Origin: Candidatus Omnitrophota bacterium
GTDB lineage: Bacteria; Omnitrophota; Gorgyraeia; Pluralincolimonadales; Pluralincolimonadaceae
DNA length: 7,030 nucleotides
Direction of reading: 5' to 3'
NCBI GenBank assembly: GCA_020061685.1
Contig: JAGUXU010000169.1
Location: forward strand, 1 to 7,030
Shown here: positions 1-5,716 of the stretch, piece by piece
How positions within the stretch are numbered: position 1 is the first letter of the stretch
How the letters are laid out: the number at the start of each line of letters is the position of its first letter
The notes under the pieces: model-generated
What the model saw: the letters and a program-made list of their open reading frames with translations, nothing else
Databases searched by the model: none
What the model was told of the DNA's origin: nothing
Made by a program: the position numbers and the translations under genes

Positions 1-1446
1 CCAGCCGTCAGGCATACCATCTGCGTTGCTGTCGGTCTCAAAGCCGGGGTTTTCTACGGCAATATTTATCGATTTGAGAGGTTCGGCTACGTTATTGACA
101 AACCTAAATTGCTCGTCTCTTATCCATACGCCCTCAGCAACGTTTAAATCTTTACCTGTAACTGCACCGCCATTAGTCCAGTTATCCATATCCGGCACTG
201 GTTCTATATGGCGCTGGCGGCAGTAATCAAAAAGTTCTATAAGTTTATTTCTAGTGTTTGTATCATTCTGTAAGTTGTAATAACAAGTCTCAAACACCGC
301 CATATTCATCTTATACTTGGCCATCTTGTCTATCTTGTCGTAGACATAGTCCGGGCTTGAGGAAGTAAAGTTTATCCCGCAAAAATGCATCCCCCTCATC
401 TTGCTGTCGGGCCAGTCTTTTATCTTTACGCCGTAGGCTATTGTCAAGGTAGAGGTCTTAGCCAGTATCTGTCTTATGGTCTGCATCCCGTAGAAGAGGC
501 CTTTTGAGGTGTTGGATGAGGCGATTATCATGTCATCCGAATAGGTCTCTAAGAGGTAGCCTTCCTCATCTAAGGAGGTCTCGGGATATAGGTTCCTCTG
601 GGTTAAGAAGCTCTGAATAGAGGCGTCTTCTGTTGGGTTGGCCAGGATTATGTGCTTTGTGCCTGATATAGATGAGGTAGAGTCAATTGAGAGGCTAAGG
701 CCGTATTTGGCGCTTAATTCCTGCTGGAGCTGTTGGGCAGAGAACAGGTCCTCTGTGTCAGAGGTATTGGTACGGATATCCCAGGTTGAGTCTATTGTCA
801 AGTTAAAGCCTTTCAAGGCTAACTCCTGGGGGAATGGTATGATATCTATCTTATAGGCATAGGCTAGAGGGGTCGCGTTAAAGTAAGGTATCGAGTCATC
901 GCCCGGCCAAGCCCTAAACAGGATATTGTTGGACTCGGGGAAAGAGGCCTCCCCTATATCGGCTCTGGGGATTGCGCATTCCAATATGCCCTGATTGTAG
1001 GCTATGGGTATGGTCTTTAAGGAGTAGATTACCCCTGCCCAGCCCCAAGTGTCATCTGTCTGGGATGAGCCCATGAACTTCTGAAGGCCTATGTTCCACT
1101 GGTCTATGTAGATACGATAGTCCGCGCCTGTAGACCACCAGCCGTAGGTAAAGCCGGTTTGGGTGTTCTGGTCTGTGTCGAGGTAGATAAAATACATATG
1201 GCCGGTAGCGTTGAGACTGCCGTAGAGATCGAGCCTTAAATAGAGGTTATCCGAGTCATTGGTCGCATAGGAGGCTTTTATGTCTGCGCTGTCGTCCGAG
1301 ACGTCATCTGCGTCTGTGCCAAGGGCAGTGATACCTGCCCAGTCAGAAGTTGAACCGTCTACGGTTATAGTGGAGGCAGAAGAAATTAGAGGTGTAAACA
1401 GCGTTACCAGAAGAATAACTGCCAAACCAAAGAATCGCTTAGTCAT
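1..1446 (-). CDS. Secreted GH20-type glycoside hydrolase with N-terminal CBM9/DOMON-like domain (partial, C-terminus off the window)
   Basis: The open frame gives 482 residues and is still open at the window edge. The start is an ATG preceded by a strong AGGGAGG ribosome site 7 nt away. Residues 1-24 form a signal peptide (MTKR, hydrophobic core, ISSA), so the product is exported. Residues about 26-200 are a beta-sandwich with ITVDGSTSDW, FIYLDTDQN and GADYRIYID, the domain shared with two other genes here. Residues about 204-345 resemble the GH20 N-terminal zincin-like (GH20b) domain, ending with SKGLFYGMQTIRQIL and the typical barrel entry IKDWPDSKMRG near 352-362. The TIM barrel begins there (KMAKYKMN, then RHIEPVPDM at 412-420). 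At about 465-482 NPGFE...DGMPDGW looks like the start of an inserted carbohydrate-binding module. The GH20 catalytic Asp-Glu pair would lie beyond the window, so activity is unproven. The likely role is extracellular hexosaminidase-like glycan cleavage; the substrate is unknown. Confidence 0.8.
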   Translation of the reverse strand, partial: MTKRFFGLAVILLVTLFTPLISSASTITVDGSTSDWAGITALGTDADDVSDDSADIKASYATNDSDNLYLRLDLYGSLNATGHMYFIYLDTDQNTQTGFTYGWWSTGADYRIYIDQWNIGLQKFMGSSQTDDTWGWAGVIYSLKTIPIAYNQGILECAIPRADIGEASFPESNNILFRAWPGDDSIPYFNATPLAYAYKIDIIPFPQELALKGFNLTIDSTWDIRTNTSDTEDLFSAQQLQQELSAKYGLSLSIDSTSSISGTKHIILANPTEDASIQSFLTQRNLYPETSLDEEGYLLETYSDDMIIASSNTSKGLFYGMQTIRQILAKTSTLTIAYGVKIKDWPDSKMRGMHFCGINFTSSSPDYVYDKIDKMAKYKMNMAVFETCYYNLQNDTNTRNKLIELFDYCRQRHIEPVPDMDNWTNGGAVTGKDLNVAEGVWIRDEQFRFVNNVAEPLKSINIAVENPGFETDSNADGMPDGW

Positions 1447-1471
1447 CTTAAGGCCTCCCTGTTGGGGGTTA

Positions 1472-1504
1472 AAAAACGCCAAGTTATGATAACTTGGCGT
1501 TTTT
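1472..1504 (-). terminator. Perfect 15-bp hairpin with flanking A/T tracts, terminator or leader attenuator
   Basis: Bases 1472-1486 pair perfectly with 1490-1504 around a 3-nt loop. The core arm is CGCCAAGTTA, flanked by an A run on one side and a T run on the other, so on the minus strand it ends in a U tract like an intrinsic terminator. The symmetry would let it work on both strands. It lies about 180 nt after the PEP-CTERM stop and only 25 nt before the GH20 start codon, leaving almost no room for a separate promoter. It is therefore either a readthrough barrier with a promoter embedded in it (TATCAT on the minus strand at 1486-1491) or an attenuator in the GH20 leader. Confidence 0.75.
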
Positions 1505-1600
1505 GAGATCGACGGCGCTATAAATTAGTATCGGCAATTTCATTATTTTTATTATGTAATATTAGTCCGGAAAAAGATTCAGCCTTTAATTTTATTTAAT

Positions 1601-1671
1601 AAGAACCGCGCTCCCCAAGTCATTATCCTGTGCCAGAGCTCTCTGATAATTTCCTCGGGGAGCCGGTTTCT
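1601..1671 (-). other. Long imperfect stem-loop in the 3' UTR of the PEP-CTERM gene
   Basis: Starting 12 nt after the PEP-CTERM stop, the two ends pair as AAGAA/TTCTT, CCG/CGG and GCTCCCC/GGGGAGC, with one-base bulges between blocks, giving a stem of about 15 bp. Inside it ATTAT/ATAAT can pair, and above that CAGA/TCTG closes a GAGC loop. No U tract follows, so this is not a textbook terminator. A transcript-stabilising 3' structure, a processed small RNA or an unrecognised structured RNA are all possible. I do not recognise it as a known riboswitch. The rest of 1505-1600 is AT-rich, without a convincing -35/-10 pair. Confidence 0.5.
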
Positions 1672-1682
1672 TATATCTTGAT

Positions 1683-2285
1683 TTACTTCTTTTTTCTTGT
1701 AAAACTGAGCAGACCAACTAAACCGGAGCCAAGCAATAGAAGCGATGTAGGTTCAGGAACTACGTATGTAGACTTTCCTGAATCCGGCATCAGATCATCG
1801 GTGTCATTGTCTCCCATGAATACTATATCAAAGGCATTAGGAGAACCAATGCTTGTCTTGGCAAAACTCAGCTCTAGGCGATCCCCTGAAATGCCATAAG
1901 ACTGCAACCCTAAGTTGGTCCAGTCCCACCAAGTTGCGTTAGATTGCCAGAGAGTTCCGCCTTGCACCATATAATCCGCTCCGATACCACCAAAGTTGTA
2001 TCCTGTACTTGCGTTCTGGTCGGTATCTAGGAAGAGGTTATATCTCCATGCATTGCTATCGAAATCAACATTGCCGTTGGTTTGATAGCCGAAGTAGAAA
2101 TTTGAACCCTCATCAGTTACCCAGCCCTTTAACCAGTCTACAGGAGTACCATCACCTGAAGCGTCCGTAACCAACTCAGTTATCCCAGTCCAATCATCGA
2201 ATGAACCATCAATCGTTATCGCCTGAGCTGAAGCAGGAGCGAATGCTAATACCAAAGCTGCTGCAAGGAAAAGTATTTTCTGCAT
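1683..2285 (-). CDS. Small secreted PEP-CTERM protein with CBM9/DOMON-like domain
   Basis: The preferred start is the ATG at 2285, giving 200 residues; an in-frame GTG at 2297 overlaps the ribosome site. Residues 1-22 are a signal peptide (MQKILFLAAALVLAFAPASAQA). The mature part begins ITIDGSFDDW and carries NLFLDTDQN.STGYN and GADYMV, matching the beta-sandwich of the GH20-type protein and the right-edge gene. The tail is a canonical PEP-CTERM signal: VVPEP at 175-179, a hydrophobic helix, then RKKK at the end. In known systems exosortase recognises this tail and the protein is exported to the surface or extracellular matrix. No catalytic motif is visible; a glycan-binding or matrix role is inferred. 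It has its own promoter and two operator-like palindromes upstream, so expression is probably controlled by a LacI-family repressor not encoded in this window. Confidence 0.9.
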   Translation of the reverse strand: MQKILFLAAALVLAFAPASAQAITIDGSFDDWTGITELVTDASGDGTPVDWLKGWVTDEGSNFYFGYQTNGNVDFDSNAWRYNLFLDTDQNASTGYNFGGIGADYMVQGGTLWQSNATWWDWTNLGLQSYGISGDRLELSFAKTSIGSPNAFDIVFMGDNDTDDLMPDSGKSTYVVPEPTSLLLLGSGLVGLLSFTRKKK

Positions 2286-2293
2286 ATTCTTGT

Positions 2294-2303
2294 TCACCCC
2301 CTT
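2294..2303 (-). promoter_or_regulatory. Ribosome binding site deciding the PEP-CTERM start
   Basis: The minus-strand sequence AAGGGGGTGA is nearly the full anti-16S complement. It overlaps the upstream in-frame GTG at 2297-2295, leaving that codon no usable spacing, but lies about 8-11 nt before the ATG at 2285-2283. That ATG also gives a more typical signal peptide (MQK followed directly by the hydrophobic core). Confidence 0.65.
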
Positions 2304-2320
2304 TCTCTTTTTACCTGTAT

Positions 2321-2336
2321 TCTAAAACCTTTTAGA
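2321..2336. promoter_or_regulatory. LacI-family-like operator, downstream copy
   Basis: TCTAAAACCTTTTAGA has perfectly symmetric 7-bp arms around a central CC. It is a near copy of the palindrome at 2367-2382 and lies in the 5' UTR between the promoter and the start codon. Its centre is 46 bp from the centre of the other copy, compatible with a looped or cooperative repressor. Confidence 0.65.
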
Positions 2337-2366
2337 TAATTAGTAAATAAAGTAGTTAAGTGGGAT

Positions 2367-2382
2367 TCTAAAACGTTTTAGT
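2367..2382. promoter_or_regulatory. LacI-family-like operator, promoter-proximal copy
   Basis: CTAAAACGTTTTAG (2368-2381) is a perfect 14-bp palindrome with a central CG, the hallmark of LacI/GalR-family operators (AAACGTTT core). It begins just after the predicted transcription start, about +6 to +21, a classic position for a repressor that blocks initiation or early elongation. Confidence 0.75.
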
Positions 2383-2394
2383 TTAGGTAGACTA

Positions 2395-2422
2395 ATGATA
2401 TCACATCCCGATAATTTGTCAA
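2395..2422 (-). promoter_or_regulatory. Sigma70-type promoter of the PEP-CTERM gene
   Basis: On the minus strand a consensus -35 TTGACA (2422-2417) is separated by 16 nt from a -10 TATCAT (2400-2395), a 5/6 match to TATAAT. Transcription would start near 2388, giving a leader of about 100 nt that contains both operator palindromes and the ribosome site. AT-rich sequence lies upstream of the -35. Confidence 0.75.
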
Positions 2423-2468
2423 GATTAATTATTTGTTTTTTTAGAGTAAAATTTTGTGTCCTCATTTT

Positions 2469-2537
2469 TGTCATCGTCCGGCTTGACCGGACGATCCAGA
2501 AAGAGCCTAGATTGCCCGATCGGGTCGGGCAATGACA
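2469..2537. repeat. Pair of inverted REP-like palindromes (BIME-type), at the operon 3' end
   Basis: The first unit reads TGTCAT, then an 8-bp stem TCGTCCGG/CCGGACGA with loop CTTGA, then TCCAG. The second is the same design inverted: a 9-bp stem ATTGCCCGA/TCGGGCAAT with loop TCGGG, ending ATGACA. The outer TGTCAT and ATGACA are complementary, so the pair is a head-to-head duplicate of one element with diverged, compensated stems. It starts 10 bp after the stop of the last oxidoreductase gene, where REP elements typically sit. It may stabilise or terminate the operon transcript. Confidence 0.8.
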
Positions 2538-2547
2538 CATCTGAATA

Positions 2548-3540
2548 TTACTTCGTTAAGGGCAGTTTAACGGGTGCTTTCAACTCGTTTGATCTATAGG
2601 CGGCTAAAGCCGCTTCCATTGCCCTAAGGCCGTCTTCTCCGCTTATGCTGGGAGGTAAATTTTCTTCGATATTCTTTACGAAATCCTTAATCAATCCAAT
2701 ATCCATATTATCTCCCCAGTATTGCCAAGAAGACTTTATTTCCCTGTTATTGTAGACTTTCACATGCTGGGCAAAGGAATCTACATAGACTTCGGCTTCG
2801 GTGCCTTTGACCCTCATCGTCACATCTCCCCATGTGGGAAAGGACTTTATCGGCCTTGACCAGCTTGCGTCCAAAGTAGCGATAACGCCATTATCAAACT
2901 TCATATTCAGGATCCCGCAGTCATCTATTTTCAATTTAAAGAACGAGGTATCGATCTCGGCATAAACTTCCTCTACTTCTATCTTCAGCATCCAGCGTAT
3001 AAGGTCAACTATATGAACGGTATGGTCTATTATAGCCCCGCCGCCGGATAATTTTTTGTCGACAAACCAGCTACCCGGCATAGTCCCGTGATTTGTGGCG
3101 CTTATAGCCAAAACTTCTCCTATGCCGCCGCTGGAGAGAAACTCCTTAAGCCAGATCATCGCCGGAATGAAGCGGCAGGGAAAAGCGATTTGCAACTTGA
3201 CGTTATGCTCACGGGCCGCCTCGATCATCGATTGCGCGTCTTTAATATTAGTCGAGATGGGCTTTTCGCATAGAATATGCTTGCCTGCTCTGGCGGCAGC
3301 AACGGCTAGTTCTTTGTGCCGGGAATTTTCAGAACAAATCACCACTGCGTCAACGTCCTGTTTCAAGAGATCCTGATAATCCTTAAAATAAGGCGCCTTA
3401 AGGCGCCGAGAGGCCAATCGACCTCTTTTCCAGTCCCTGTCCGAGACAGCAGTTATCTTTGCGTTAGGCAGGGATTTGAGGCACTCGGCATAACTAAACG
3501 AGTGCATATGGGCAAAACTGATCATCCCTATCTTAACCAT
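2548..3540 (-). CDS. Gfo/Idh/MocA family oxidoreductase (second of tandem pair)
   Basis: This 330-residue protein has the usual length of the family. These are cytoplasmic NAD(P)-dependent dehydrogenases or related enzymes acting on sugars, cyclitols and sugar acids. The N-terminal Rossmann domain is followed by the family EKP motif at 92-94 and the C-terminal alpha/beta domain, with SGGGAIIDHTVHIVDL supplying D172, H176 and D179 near the substrate pocket. The usual GxGxxG dinucleotide loop is replaced by GMISFAHMHSFSY (5-17), while an Asp near residue 34 (AVSDRD) remains at the end of strand 2. The start is an ATG with AAGGG 7 nt upstream. Only 18 bp separate it from the preceding oxidoreductase, so the two are co-transcribed. 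The substrate cannot be predicted; a glycosidase-like GH109 role is possible in this superfamily but not supported by specific motifs. Confidence 0.88.
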   Translation of the reverse strand: MVKIGMISFAHMHSFSYAECLKSLPNAKITAVSDRDWKRGRLASRRLKAPYFKDYQDLLKQDVDAVVICSENSRHKELAVAAARAGKHILCEKPISTNIKDAQSMIEAAREHNVKLQIAFPCRFIPAMIWLKEFLSSGGIGEVLAISATNHGTMPGSWFVDKKLSGGGAIIDHTVHIVDLIRWMLKIEVEEVYAEIDTSFFKLKIDDCGILNMKFDNGVIATLDASWSRPIKSFPTWGDVTMRVKGTEAEVYVDSFAQHVKVYNNREIKSSWQYWGDNMDIGLIKDFVKNIEENLPPSISGEDGLRAMEAALAAYRSNELKAPVKLPLTK

Positions 3541-3558
3541 ACGGCATCCCTTCTTTCG

Positions 3559-4578
3559 TTATTTTAAAGACACTTCCTTATTACTGTTGAGTGACTTTAT
3601 TTCCTGCAACACTAACGCCAAAGAATCACGGGCATCCTCGGGCGTTACAATCTTAGGAGCCTTATTTTTCTTTAAACAATCGATGAAATATCTTATCTCA
3701 TTATAATACCCGCCCAAGACTGAGATATTGCCTCCCGCATCAAGCTTACCGACGTCAGGCGCTTTGATCTTAGGATACCGGGTTTTCTTTCCTACCTGAT
3801 ATACGGATACCGAGGGAGTCGCGGTCGAATTGAAAACAACCGCGGCTTTCTCGAAACGGGCCCTGTAGGCCATCTGGAACGGGAAATTTTCCGGATAATC
3901 CCATCCGCCTTCGATAAACGCGCTTACGTTATTTTTATACCTGAATACGGAATAAACGTGCGACCAGCCTCTCTTTTCCCTGCGGCCCGCTGAAGAGACC
4001 GACTGGGGCTTGCCCAAGAGGTACAAAAGGTAATCGGTGTCATGTATATGCAAATCCAGCGTCGCCAAACCGCTCTTCGGAGCATCCAATACCCAATTGC
4101 GCCAGCTCCAAATAGGAGTAGGGCTGAGCCTGCTCATGGCGATAGTCCTTAGCTCTCCGAATTCCCCGTTTTTTACCACATCGTATAGATATTGATATTC
4201 CGGCCAAAACCTTATGCAGTGGGCAACCATGAATTTGATCTTATTTTTCTTGCAGGCCTTTATCATCTGGCCGGCCTCTTTTAAATTCAAAGCCATCGGC
4301 TTCTCGCAAAGAACGTTGCAGCCGGCATTAGCCGCCTTGATCGCGTACTCTTTATGCATAAAAGTAGGAAGGCAAACGTCGACCATATCCAACTCGGAAT
4401 CCTTCAGCATCGTCTTAAAATCGGTGAATTTTTTCGCGTTGAACTTCCCGGCCAATGCCTCGGCCTTTTCACTTCTTATATCACAGACAGATACCACTTT
4501 CACATCCGGCAAACATTGATAGACGCCGGAATGGATATTTCCGATAAACCCCGCTCCTACTATGCCGATTTTAATCAT
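3559..4578 (-). CDS. Gfo/Idh/MocA family oxidoreductase (first of tandem pair)
   Basis: This 339-residue protein opens with a canonical Rossmann motif GIVGAGFIG (5-13) and has D33 at the end of the second strand, which suits NAD binding. EKP lies at 92-94. The C-terminal domain carries SGLATLDLHIHDTDYL, giving D175, H179 and D182 as the expected active-site group. The ATG start is preceded by GGAGG 8 nt away. It is the first intact gene after the GxxExxY cassette, so before the insertion it probably followed the CBM9-like gene directly in the operon. Cytoplasmic oxidation or reduction of a sugar or sugar derivative is the expected role. The sequence is only distantly similar to its downstream neighbour, so the two probably act on different substrates or steps. 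Confidence 0.9.
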   Translation of the reverse strand: MIKIGIVGAGFIGNIHSGVYQCLPDVKVVSVCDIRSEKAEALAGKFNAKKFTDFKTMLKDSELDMVDVCLPTFMHKEYAIKAANAGCNVLCEKPMALNLKEAGQMIKACKKNKIKFMVAHCIRFWPEYQYLYDVVKNGEFGELRTIAMSRLSPTPIWSWRNWVLDAPKSGLATLDLHIHDTDYLLYLLGKPQSVSSAGRREKRGWSHVYSVFRYKNNVSAFIEGGWDYPENFPFQMAYRARFEKAAVVFNSTATPSVSVYQVGKKTRYPKIKAPDVGKLDAGGNISVLGGYYNEIRYFIDCLKKNKAPKIVTPEDARDSLALVLQEIKSLNSNKEVSLK

Positions 4579-4607
4579 TTCTTATTCCTCCATGTTGTCT
4601 TTTTTGT

Positions 4608-4635
4608 AACCACGGATTAACACGGGTAAACACTG
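4608..4635 (+). repeat. Left terminal inverted repeat of GxxExxY cassette
   Basis: AACCACGGATTAACACGGGT and the eight bases after it match the reverse complement of 5008-5035 at 23 of 28 positions. Internally it is built from repeats of the CACGGATNAA type. The cassette gene's stop codon lies at 4639-4637, two bases inside this repeat. Confidence 0.7.
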
Positions 4636-4636
4636 A

Positions 4637-5039
4637 TTAAATTATAAATCTTTCATACTTCAATTTCGGCTCTGCAAAGTTTATGATTAGGCCTACTCTT
4701 AACTTAGAGATTCTAAGATAGTTTAACAACTGAGCGCGATGAATATCATTTATATCTTCTACTGCTTTCACTTCCACTATTACTTTATCTTCAATGACTA
4801 AATCAGCATAATATAGCCCGACTTCTTTTTCGCAATAAACAACTTTAAATTCTTTTTTGTGAGAAAACTTCTCTTTTCTTTAATTCCAGTTCCCATGCAA
4901 GTGAATTTTCGTACACTTTTTCAAGCAATCCACATCCTAACGTATTATGAACCTTGCAGGCTGATTCTATAATCTCGCCTGTCAATTCCTTATAAAGAAG
5001 TTTTTTACTGTGTTCATCCGTGTTTATCAGTGGTTTCAT
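4637..5039 (-). pseudogene. GxxExxY protein (PDDEXK nuclease-like fold), frameshifted
   Basis: The first part, from the ATG at 5039, reads MKPLINTDEHSKKLLYKELT and continues to the family signature GLLEKVY, then stops at 4847-4845. The next frame carries on with the missing half: KEFKVVYCEKEVG, YYADLVIEDKVIVEVKAVE (the Asp and ExK of the PDDEXK-like core) and a C-terminal NYLRISKLRVGLIINF, ending at 4637. The break is at the A6 run (T6 at 4853-4858 on the plus strand): a net +1 frame change. Rejoined it would be about 133 residues, the normal family length. The start overlaps the CBM9-like stop as ATGA. The function of the family is unknown. The break could be a true mutation, since the region is also about two residues short there, or an assembly or sequencing error in the homopolymer. 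Confidence 0.8.
5008..5035 (-). repeat. Right terminal inverted repeat of GxxExxY cassette
   Basis: Read on the minus strand it begins AACCACTGATAAACACGGAT and pairs with 4608-4635 (23 of 28 positions). It is translated as part of the GxxExxY N-terminus (PLINTDEHS), so the repeat doubles as coding sequence. Confidence 0.7.
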
Positions 5040-5716
5040 AAGATCGTTTCTCCTGCAAACACAACTTCCCCAAACGACTGCGGTACGTGAAAAGTATCGC
5101 GAAGCGTGGGCGACCACGCTATCAATATGCAATCCTGCGGCCGCTGCTTAACCGGCCTTTCTACGCGATACAAATTTAAATGCCAGATATCCCTTCCTTT
5201 GGGAGGAACACTGGCCCAAGGCTTGAAATTCCTAAAAGGGATGATAATATTTGCCAGCCAGCCTTGGCCATCTTGAGATACATAAGTTTTAAGGCCGCTG
5301 AGTTCAAAGTCGGCATTTTCTTTCCAGTTGCCTACGGCGCCAACGCCGGGAATAAGAAGCGCCAAAATGTTGTTCAGCGGATTTACTTCCAATTCGATAT
5401 AATTTCTTCCATCGCCGTCAGGGTCGATAAAAACTTCGACTACCTCTTCTTCCCATAACGGCTCATTCCTGCCTTTCATTGTAGCCCAAATATGCGGGTC
5501 TTTGCATAAAAACCTTATATAAAGGTTTTCGTCATCCCGGCAGATTTGCGCTTGTGTGGAATAGGCCGGATCGAGCCTTTCTCCGTCATTTCGAACCAGA
5601 ACGATAGTCTCGATATCTTTCCAAACGCTTTCGCATAAGACGCCGTCTGGTTTTATGCGGTCACTTATCTTTCTGCAAATATACTGATAATTGTTGGGTT
5701 TTTCAGTTTTTTTCAT
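5036..5716 (-). CDS. CBM9-like domain protein, predicted cytoplasmic
   Basis: This 226-residue protein is essentially one carbohydrate-binding family 9-like beta-sandwich. Recognisable pieces in order are PDGVLCESVWKDI (23-35), DDENLYIRFLCKDPHI (61-76), EEEVVEVFIDPDGDGRNYIE (89-108), the GWLANIIIPF strand (152-161) and the terminal SPTLRDTFHVPQSFGEVVF (202-220) typical of this family. There is no signal peptide or membrane segment, unlike the secreted domain proteins nearby. The start is fixed: an in-frame TGA lies two codons upstream, and the ATG sits inside the epimerase gene with a 14-bp overlap and a weak ribosome site, implying translational coupling. Family members bind or accompany glycan degradation, but the role of intracellular ones is unclear. 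The stop overlaps the ATG of the GxxExxY gene. Confidence 0.85.
   Translation of the reverse strand: MKKTEKPNNYQYICRKISDRIKPDGVLCESVWKDIETIVLVRNDGERLDPAYSTQAQICRDDENLYIRFLCKDPHIWATMKGRNEPLWEEEVVEVFIDPDGDGRNYIELEVNPLNNILALLIPGVGAVGNWKENADFELSGLKTYVSQDGQGWLANIIIPFRNFKPWASVPPKGRDIWHLNLYRVERPVKQRPQDCILIAWSPTLRDTFHVPQSFGEVVFAGETIL

Larger units (their letters stand above)
4608..5039. mobile_element. AT-rich GxxExxY cassette bounded by inverted repeats
   Basis: About 430 bp, visibly more AT-rich than the genes on both sides, lie between the 28-bp inverted repeats at 4608-4635 and 5008-5035 and hold one gene that fills the space almost end to end. It separates the CBM9-like gene from the oxidoreductases within an otherwise tight operon. 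No transposase is encoded and I see no clear target duplication, so mobility would have to be supplied in trans. The repeat sequence type, CACGGAT-like units around GxxExxY genes, is one I associate with this gene family in many environmental genomes. Confidence 0.55.

Noticed and set aside
638..1489. Plus-strand open frames opposite the GH20-type gene
   Set aside because: They are antisense shadows of a clearly coding minus-strand frame with a signal peptide and recognised domains, and show no family motifs of their own.
1505..1600. Promoter for the GH20-type gene in the AT-rich spacer
   Set aside because: Several weak -10-like strings exist but none has a reasonable -35 at 16-18 nt, so I do not list one as a feature.
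2340..2540. Minus-strand open frame across the REP pair and promoter region
   Set aside because: It runs through the two hairpins, the -35/-10 elements and an operator, has no ribosome site and shows no protein-like composition.
3088..3567. Plus-strand open frames opposite the oxidoreductase genes
   Set aside because: They overlap conserved Gfo/Idh/MocA coding sequence on the other strand and carry no recognisable domain or ribosome site.
4853..4860. Programmed frameshift at the A6 run of the GxxExxY gene
   Set aside because: The required shift is +1, and the run is not in the frame of a canonical -1 slippery heptamer; no pseudoknot or stimulatory element is evident. A mutation or sequence error is simpler.
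5040..5132. Longer start for the GxxExxY gene at 5132
   Set aside because: The extra 31 residues lie wholly inside the CBM9-like gene in another frame and do not resemble the family; the ATG at 5039 fits the cassette boundary.
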